Below, one piece after another: positions 6,586 to 10,873 of a stretch of 10,873 nt of DNA. The translations under genes and the position numbers were made by a program. Source of the stretch: Acidobacteriaceae bacterium (GTDB lineage Bacteria > Acidobacteriota > Terriglobia > Terriglobales > Acidobacteriaceae); the NCBI GenBank assembly GCA_030044455.1, contig JASHVU010000226.1:1-10873 (forward strand), in the 5' to 3' direction. The notes beneath the pieces are model-generated. The model saw nothing but the letters and a program-made list of their open reading frames with translations, made no database searches and was not told where the DNA came from. Within the stretch, counting starts at the first letter, position 1, and the number at the start of each line of letters is the position of its first letter.

Positions 6586-7728
6586 TCAAGTAAACAAAAT
6601 TCGCATCGGAGCGAGCGCGTCGTAGCTTTTGCCCTCGTCGGCCAGCTTTCCGGTTTCAGGGTCGCGGGCAAAAACGCTAATCACGTTCGAGTCCTGATTC
6701 GCGACCAGCATCCAGCGTTCAGTGGGGTCGAGCGTGAAATTGCGCGGTGTTTTGCCTCCGCAGTTGGAGCGGACCATGGGAGTGAGCGCGCCCGACTCTG
6801 GATCCGCGGAGAAGGCGTAGAGGAAATCGTTATCGCGGTTTGCAAAGTAGACGAAGCGGCCATCTTTGGTGATGACTGTATCGCAGGCGCGAGTGGGGCC
6901 GTGATAGCCGGCGGGCAAAAGCTCGATGCGTTTGACGAGAGACAGGCTGCCACCGTTCGAATGCCACTCAAGCACATCGACCGTAGAGACAAGTTCGTTG
7001 ACCGAATAAGCAGTGTGGCCGTTGGGGTGAAAGTGCAGCGTTCGCGGACCTGAGCCTGGTGCAGCCGTGTAGGTTCCTGTGTGCGCGAGCATCGACGTCG
7101 CCGGGTCCAGGCGATAGATATGGATGCAGTCGCCGCCCAGGTCATTGATGTAGGCGTAGCGATTGTCGGGCGAGAAGGACGAAAAGTGGGCGTGTGCGGA
7201 TTCCTGACGGTCGGCGTTGGGGCCGTGGTACTGGTAGTGCTCCGTCCAAACGGCCTCGCTCAGTTTCCCGCCCGAGACGCGGAAGCTTGCGGCGCTGCCC
7301 CCCATGTAATCGGCAGCGATGAGCGTCTGGCCGGTCGAATCGACAGCCACGTGACAGGTGCCCACGCTGGCGGAGGGACGCGCTGAGAGTGGTTTGAGTT
7401 CGTCCGAGTCAAGCTGGAAGCTGGCGACTTCGCCGGCGGCCTTCCCTTCGAAGGAATTTATCTCGCAGGCGGCGAAAATGTGATTCCCGCCTGGAGAGAA
7501 GCAGAGCCAATCGACATTCGGTACCTTGGCTGCGACACCCGCAGGGCTGAGCGATGCCGTCGCCGGATCCCAATCGTAGGCGAGGATGCCATCGGGCGCG
7601 CCGGAACCAACAAAGACGCGGGTTCGCGCGGGCGTGGTGTTTTCCTGGGCAGCGATCAAATTGGAAGCAGCAACAACTGTGGCGGCGGAGGCGGTCTTAA
7701 TAAAATCCCGGCGGGAGAGGTCTCTCAT
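6586..7728 (-). CDS. Tat-exported lactonase-family beta-propeller protein
   Basis: 380 residues from the ATG at 7728. The N-terminus MRDLSRRDFIKTASAATVV is a twin-arginine signal (SRRDFIK at 5-11) followed by an Ala-rich hydrophobic stretch ending near LIAAQ, so the protein should fold in the cytoplasm and be exported through Tat. The rest fits the 6-phosphogluconolactonase/YbhE-like seven-bladed propeller family (PF10282): repeated blades such as LCFSPGGNHIFAACE, SFSPDNRYAYINDLGGD, TLHFHPNGHTAYSVNE, TKDGRFVYFANRDND, and a last blade with GGKTPRNFTLDPTERWMLVA. In the cytosol such enzymes act in the pentose phosphate pathway, but export makes that role unlikely; a periplasmic sugar-lactone substrate is inference. 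In-frame starts at 7740 (ATG) and 7758 (TTG) exist; none has a clear ribosome site. TonB lies 99 bp upstream on the same strand. Confidence 0.88.
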   Translation of the reverse strand: MRDLSRRDFIKTASAATVVAASNLIAAQENTTPARTRVFVGSGAPDGILAYDWDPATASLSPAGVAAKVPNVDWLCFSPGGNHIFAACEINSFEGKAAGEVASFQLDSDELKPLSARPSASVGTCHVAVDSTGQTLIAADYMGGSAASFRVSGGKLSEAVWTEHYQYHGPNADRQESAHAHFSSFSPDNRYAYINDLGGDCIHIYRLDPATSMLAHTGTYTAAPGSGPRTLHFHPNGHTAYSVNELVSTVDVLEWHSNGGSLSLVKRIELLPAGYHGPTRACDTVITKDGRFVYFANRDNDFLYAFSADPESGALTPMVRSNCGGKTPRNFTLDPTERWMLVANQDSNVISVFARDPETGKLADEGKSYDALAPMRILFT

Positions 7729-7747
7729 GGCGAAAATCATTTTCGCC
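7729..7747. promoter_or_regulatory. 19-bp perfect palindrome abutting the lactonase start
   Basis: On the minus strand it reads GGCGAAAATGATTTTCGCC: nine-base arms around one central base, ending directly before the ATG at 7728. In RNA it can form a seven-base stem whose five-base loop, ATGAT, carries the alternative in-frame start codon at 7740. It could be an operator in DNA or a translation-control hairpin in RNA. Confidence 0.5.
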
Positions 7748-7757
7748 GATGGGGCCA

Positions 7758-7763
7758 ATAGTA
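7758..7763 (-). promoter_or_regulatory. Possible -10 element of the lactonase gene
   Basis: TACTAT on the minus strand matches TATAAT at 5 of 6 positions and lies just upstream of the palindrome. Transcription would begin near 7750, giving a very short leader that starts in or next to the palindrome. There is no good -35 box at the proper distance, so this is weak. Confidence 0.25.
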
Positions 7764-7827
7764 CGCCACTAGGGAGATTGCGGAACTGCGCAGAAGGGCC
7801 GAGCGCCGCTCACCCCTTTCTATGCTT

Positions 7828-8535
7828 TCACTCGAGTTTGAAGACGACGTTGACGGTGGTTTCGACCTCGACGGGCTGGCCATTGAGCAGATACGGACGA
7901 TAAACCCACTGCGCAACCGCGTCCATCGCTGCCTGGGTGAACATGGGCGAACCACTGACGACATGCAGATTCTCAATGCGCCCCGCCTTTGAGATGGTGG
8001 CTGACAGAACTACCGTTCCCTCAAGATGCGCGGCCTGGGGTATAGGCGGATATTTTGGAATGACCTGGCGAATGACCAAACCCTGCATCACGCCAGAAGA
8101 GACGGGAGTCGGTGCCTTCGGCTTCGATTCGACGACAGTCACGTGATGCTCGCCATTAAAGGGACTGTCGGAGCTCGCGCTGTTACCGTTGGCCATCTCA
8201 TCCCAGTTCCCCGGCCGGTCGACGATTTCGGGCTTGGTGACAATTTCGATACTGTTGGGAATTGTTCGTGGCGCAGAGAAGGTGTAGGGGTCGAAGGTCG
8301 GGCGCACCATTACTGCGCCCGGCGGGACGTGAATCGGCTTGGGCGCTTCCGGCTGAGGAGCCGGCGCCTCCATCAACATGATGTTGTTTATGCCCGGAAG
8401 AGCCTCAGGGTAGATGAGGGGAATGAGAATCAACGCCAGCAGCACCGATGCGTTCAGCGCAAAGGTCACGAGCATCCATCTCGGGCTGCGCGTGCGGATC
8501 TTTCCTGTGGATTCGAACGTGGAGTCTTCAAACAT
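7828..8535 (-). CDS. TonB-like energy-transducing protein
   Basis: 235 residues. A short cytoplasmic N-terminus with basic residues (KIRTRSPR at 12-19) precedes one membrane anchor at about 21-42. Then comes a Pro-rich periplasmic linker (EAPAPQPEAPKPIHVPPG at 56-73), a low-complexity polar spacer to about 130, and a TonB C-terminal domain at about 150-235: PKYPPIPQAAHLEGTVVLSA, SKAGRIENLHVVSGSPMF, AMDAVAQWVYRPYLLNGQPV, ending VNVVFKLE. TonB couples the inner-membrane proton-motive force to outer-membrane transporters, normally with ExbB and ExbD, which are not in this window. The ATG at 8535 follows an excellent GGGAGG (8542-8547) with six bases between. The same frame stays open far upstream, antisense to the trehalase, but that part has no TonB-like features and is excluded. 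It is divergent from the trehalase gene. Confidence 0.92.
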   Translation of the reverse strand: MFEDSTFESTGKIRTRSPRWMLVTFALNASVLLALILIPLIYPEALPGINNIMLMEAPAPQPEAPKPIHVPPGAVMVRPTFDPYTFSAPRTIPNSIEIVTKPEIVDRPGNWDEMANGNSASSDSPFNGEHHVTVVESKPKAPTPVSSGVMQGLVIRQVIPKYPPIPQAAHLEGTVVLSATISKAGRIENLHVVSGSPMFTQAAMDAVAQWVYRPYLLNGQPVEVETTVNVVFKLE

Positions 8536-8728
8536 GACGTGCCTCCCGATGCGTGACGAAAATGGCGCGAACGGGAAGAGCAAAGGTGTGCGGACGCGAT
8601 AGGGAGTTGCCGCGCCGCGCGTAATCCGACGCGAGGCGCCCCAATTCAAGGTCCGCCGCTCATCCCGATCAGAACCACTGTGCACATGTAGACACCGTGG
8701 CGCGATAAACTGTTCCAGCGCTGAGAAG

Positions 8729-8734
8729 GATAAT
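8729..8734 (+). promoter_or_regulatory. Possible -10 element of the trehalase gene
   Basis: GATAAT matches TATAAT at 5 of 6 positions, about 57 bases before the ATG at 8791. No matching -35 box was seen. If used, it rules out the TTG at 8734 as a start codon. A small dyad, GAGAA-AAGC-TTCTC, follows at 8736-8749. The remainder of the 255-bp divergent region 8536-8790 shows nothing else clear beyond a TGTGCACA palindrome near 8680. Confidence 0.25.
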
Positions 8735-8790
8735 TGAGAAAAGCTTCTCCGGGAATCAATCTGTCCATTTCGGGGATCCAGAATCTGACC

Positions 8791-10461
8791 ATGAATCGGC
8801 TTCAAAAACTCTTCATAGCGTTTATCGCCGCCGGCTTTGCCGCATTGAGCGCGCAGACTCCGCTCTCGAATGCGCCCGACCCAGCTGCAACGATCAACTA
8901 CATTCATGCAAGCTGGGACTCGCTGACCCGTTCGGTAAATGATTGTGGCGCCTTCGCTGATCCAAAGGTGCTTGGGACGCCTGTGATGTACCTGCCGGCG
9001 GAGGTGCCGATTCCCGCTGCTGTAAAGGCGCTTGAAGAGAAGTGCCATGCGGGCGTGATGAACCTGCCGCGAAGAATTGAGAAGCTGGGCGATCTGATGC
9101 CGCAGGAACTCGCGACCGAAGGGCTGCTCTATCTGCCCAATCCATATGTTGTGCCGGGAGGCCGTTTCAACGAGATGTACGGCTGGGACAGCTTTTTTAT
9201 TCTTCTGGGATTGGAAGCTGATCATCACGAAGCTTTGGCCAAGGGAATCGTGGATAACTTTCTCTTCGAGGTGGAGCACTACGGTGGAGTGTTGAATGCG
9301 AATCGTACGTATTATTTGACACGTTCGCAGCCACCATTTCTTACGTCGATGATTCGCGCAGTGTATGAGGACAAGGAGAGCTTTGCCCTCACTCCACAGG
9401 GTCGCATTGAAGCGAATGAGTGGTTGGCACACGCCTACGAAGTTGCGAAAAAAGACTACTCGACGTGGACGCGACCGGAACATAAGGCCGGCGGGACCGG
9501 ACTGGCGCGGTACTACGACTATGGCTCGGGCCCGGTGCCGGAGATGGCCGATGCGAACACGTACTACCAGGATGTGATCAAGGCGCTGGTCGAGCATTCA
9601 ACCCCGCCAGGGAATGCGTTCCTGGTGAAAGGATCGGAACATCCCGATGCGGCGGAGGCAGCGAGACTGAAGCTTACGAGCTGCGACGTGAAGGCCAGCG
9701 TGGTGTGCATGCGCGCCTGGTTCGGCGGCTACAGGCTGACCAAGGATTTCTACGAAGGCGACCGGGCGATGCGAGAATCGGGATTCGATACCAGCGACAG
9801 GTTCGGGCCGTTCTCGGGGGCGACGCACCACTACGCGCCGGTGTGCCTGAACAGCCTGCTCTACCGATATGAGCGGGACATGGCGCACATTGCGCACCTG
9901 CTGGGCAACGCCAGGGAAGCTGCGCATTGGGACCTTTTGGCAAATCGAAGGTACGCGGCGATTCAGCGGTATTTGTGGCGCCCCAAAGAAGGCGTGTTTG
10001 CCGATTACGATTTTGTGCGCGCGCGCGCGTCGGACTACGCGTACATTTCTTCGCTGTATCCGCTGTGGGCGGGAGCGGCGACGCGCGAAGAGGCAAACCA
10101 GATGGAGGCCAGGCTGAGCGTGTTTGAGCGGCCCGGAGGGCTCTCGATGAGCAACACCGACACGGGCTTGCAATGGGATGAGCCTTTCGGATGGGCGCCG
10201 ACAAACTGGCTGGCGGTCGCGGGGCTCGAGGCGTTCGGATTCAGGGCCGATGCGGCGCGGATTGCGAAGCACTTTGATGAGACGGTGGATGCAGGATTCG
10301 CTGCCGACGGAACGATTCGGGAAAAGTACAACGTGGTCGCCGGCAATGCACAGGTGAAAGTGAATGCCGGATACACCCAGAACGTGATCGGGTTTGGCTG
10401 GACGAACGCGGTGTATTTGAAGTTCAATGAAATTGCGGCTGAACCGGTCGCGACGAATTAG
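8791..10461 (+). CDS. Exported alpha,alpha-trehalase-like glycoside hydrolase (GH37)
   Basis: GH37 trehalases hydrolyse trehalose to two glucose units by an inverting mechanism. 556 residues with a signal peptide, MNRLQKLFIAFIAAGFAALS, cut after LSA near residue 21, so it is periplasmic or secreted. Both family signatures are present: PGGRFNEMYGWDSFF at 122-136 and QWDEPFGWAP at 461-470. ESGFDTSDR at 329-337 supplies the proposed catalytic acid Asp333; IREKYN near 509-514 supplies the proposed base Glu511; GFGWTN is at 534-539. NRTYYLTRSQPP at 171-182 is also typical. The Gly-rich GGGGEY segment that usually precedes GFGWTN is replaced by a stretch reading VKVNAGYTQNVIG, so activity or specificity may differ from TreA. 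The ATG at 8791 is chosen because the signal peptide starts there. A TTG at 8734 in frame has AAGGA in front, but gives an odd 19-residue extension. No trehalose transporter or synthesis gene is adjacent. Confidence 0.93.
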   Translation: MNRLQKLFIAFIAAGFAALSAQTPLSNAPDPAATINYIHASWDSLTRSVNDCGAFADPKVLGTPVMYLPAEVPIPAAVKALEEKCHAGVMNLPRRIEKLGDLMPQELATEGLLYLPNPYVVPGGRFNEMYGWDSFFILLGLEADHHEALAKGIVDNFLFEVEHYGGVLNANRTYYLTRSQPPFLTSMIRAVYEDKESFALTPQGRIEANEWLAHAYEVAKKDYSTWTRPEHKAGGTGLARYYDYGSGPVPEMADANTYYQDVIKALVEHSTPPGNAFLVKGSEHPDAAEAARLKLTSCDVKASVVCMRAWFGGYRLTKDFYEGDRAMRESGFDTSDRFGPFSGATHHYAPVCLNSLLYRYERDMAHIAHLLGNAREAAHWDLLANRRYAAIQRYLWRPKEGVFADYDFVRARASDYAYISSLYPLWAGAATREEANQMEARLSVFERPGGLSMSNTDTGLQWDEPFGWAPTNWLAVAGLEAFGFRADAARIAKHFDETVDAGFAADGTIREKYNVVAGNAQVKVNAGYTQNVIGFGWTNAVYLKFNEIAAEPVATN

Positions 10462-10496
10462 TCATTTCTCCTTAAAGTGTAAATTTTGGGCGCCCC

Positions 10497-10515
10497 ACCC
10501 GGGGACCGTCCGGGT
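10497..10515. terminator. GC-rich hairpin 36 bases after the trehalase stop
   Basis: ACCCGG at 10497-10502 pairs with CCGGGT at 10510-10515 around a seven-base loop. Position suits a trehalase terminator, but only a weak TGTCTTTGTC follows about six bases later, so rho-independent termination is uncertain. Confidence 0.35.
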
Positions 10516-10540
10516 AGCGTGTCTTTGTCGTTGCGGCTCG

Positions 10541-10574
10541 TCATCCATCGGCGTTGCCGACCCGCGATGAATGA
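10541..10574. repeat. Inverted repeat (10-bp arms, one mismatch)
   Basis: TCATCCATCG at 10541-10550 and CGATGAATGA at 10565-10574 pair at 9 of 10 positions with a 14-base loop. It lies between the first and third hairpins of the region. Confidence 0.5.
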
Positions 10575-10583
10575 AACTGGCTG

Positions 10584-10599
10584 CGGCGCACTGGCGCCG
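10584..10599. repeat. Perfect 6-bp stem, 4-base loop hairpin
   Basis: CGGCGC at 10584-10589 and GCGCCG at 10594-10599 pair fully around ACTG. In a GC-rich sequence such a short stem can be chance; it is reported because it sits in a row of hairpins. Confidence 0.4.
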
Positions 10600-10624
10600 G
10601 TGGAGACAAGCGATCATAGCCCAG

Positions 10625-10667
10625 ACCGGGGTCCCCATGGACGGGTCTTGTCAGTGGGAACCCCGGT
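10625..10667. repeat. Long hairpin (13-bp arms, one mismatch)
   Basis: ACCGGGGTCCCCA at 10625-10637 and TGGGAACCCCGGT at 10655-10667 pair at 12 of 13 positions with a 17-base loop. It is the strongest secondary structure in the window. ATTTT follows at 10677-10681, too far for a usual terminator. Confidence 0.6.
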
Positions 10668-10788
10668 TCCGGCGCGATTTTCGTCTGCAGCGTCGCCTGC
10701 AGGAAAGTTGATAACAGGCTTTACGGCAACACCAAAGCTGGAGCGCCCCGGCGGTTTCAGTGCAAGGCCGGTGGTTCTTGTGATCGCG

Positions 10789-10867
10789 CTGACTTGCGGA
10801 TGGCGCCTTCGGGATACAGCAACTCTGGCTTTGCGATAGGCGACATTCGCTTCGGGCAGCAGCAACC
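10789..10867. repeat. Two tandem degenerate repeats, 36 and about 43 bp
   Basis: Unit 1 (10789-10824) and unit 2 (10825-10867) share, in order, CTGRCTT, a GCG/GAT/GGC core, TTCGGG (10808 and 10851) and AGCAAC (10818 and 10861). The starts are 36 bases apart while the TTCGGG and AGCAAC blocks are 43 apart, so unit 2 carries about seven extra bases in the middle. On the minus strand unit 1 reads LLYPEGAIRKSA and unit 2 reads LLLPEANVAYRKA, in different frames. Further copies may lie beyond the right edge. Confidence 0.6.
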
Positions 10868-10873
10868 CAGGAA

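Larger units (their letters stand above)
10462..10873. other. 412-bp gene-free tail with hairpins and tandem repeats
   Basis: No recognisable gene is present. A plus-strand frame (10486-10839, TTG start) and a minus-strand frame (10614 to the right edge) are open, but their translations are Arg/Pro/Gly-rich, match no family I know, and run through the hairpins and repeats. The minus frame could in principle be the end of a gene beyond the edge, but I consider it spurious. The stretch holds four hairpins (10497-10667) and then two copies of a 36-43 bp repeat reaching the window end. Confidence 0.6.

Noticed and set aside
8536..9597. Long minus-strand open frame continuous with the TonB gene, antisense to the trehalase
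   Set aside because: The real TonB start is fixed by GGGAGG and the family's short N-terminus plus anchor at 8535. The extension has no domain features, and a GC-rich coding strand often leaves its antisense open.

Overview
The window looks like chromosomal DNA from an acidobacterium, most likely of the Terriglobia group. This is inferred from gene content: two adjacent exported DUF3857 proteins, a Tat-exported lactonase, a periplasmic GH37 trehalase and a moderately high GC composition. LpxC, TonB and several signal peptides show a Gram-negative, outer-membrane-bearing cell. No phage, plasmid, transposase, CRISPR or defence gene was seen. Most of the window is housekeeping and envelope genes in small, frequently reversing units.

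Layout, left to right. (1) Bases 1-2685, minus strand: a complete DUF3857/transglutaminase-like exported protein, followed after a 2-base gap by a second DUF3857 gene that runs off the left edge. (2) 2888-3508, minus: Maf nucleotide pyrophosphatase. (3) 3623-4471, plus: a seven-helix membrane protein of unknown function, divergent from maf. (4) 4519-5136, minus: thymidine kinase, convergent with the membrane protein. (5) 5137-5521: a 385-bp divergent non-coding region with three consecutive perfect inverted repeats. (6) 5522-6460, plus: LpxC, the committed step of lipid A synthesis. (7) 6586-7728, minus: a Tat-exported lactonase-family beta-propeller with a 19-bp perfect palindrome touching its start codon. 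(8) 7828-8535, minus: a TonB-like protein. (9) 8791-10461, plus: an exported trehalase. (10) 10462-10873: a gene-free tail holding a series of hairpins and then two tandem copies of a 36-43 bp repeat.

The genes do not form one pathway. Maf, thymidine kinase and LpxC are independent housekeeping functions. TonB (outer-membrane energy transduction), the trehalase (periplasmic disaccharide hydrolysis) and the Tat lactonase all concern the envelope and nutrient use, but nothing seen ties them into one operon. I found no convincing new multi-gene system. The points most worth a second look are the missing catalytic cysteine in the transglutaminase-like protein, the altered P-loop of the thymidine kinase, the dyad cluster between tdk and lpxC, the palindrome on the lactonase start, and the structured, repeat-bearing tail after the trehalase.
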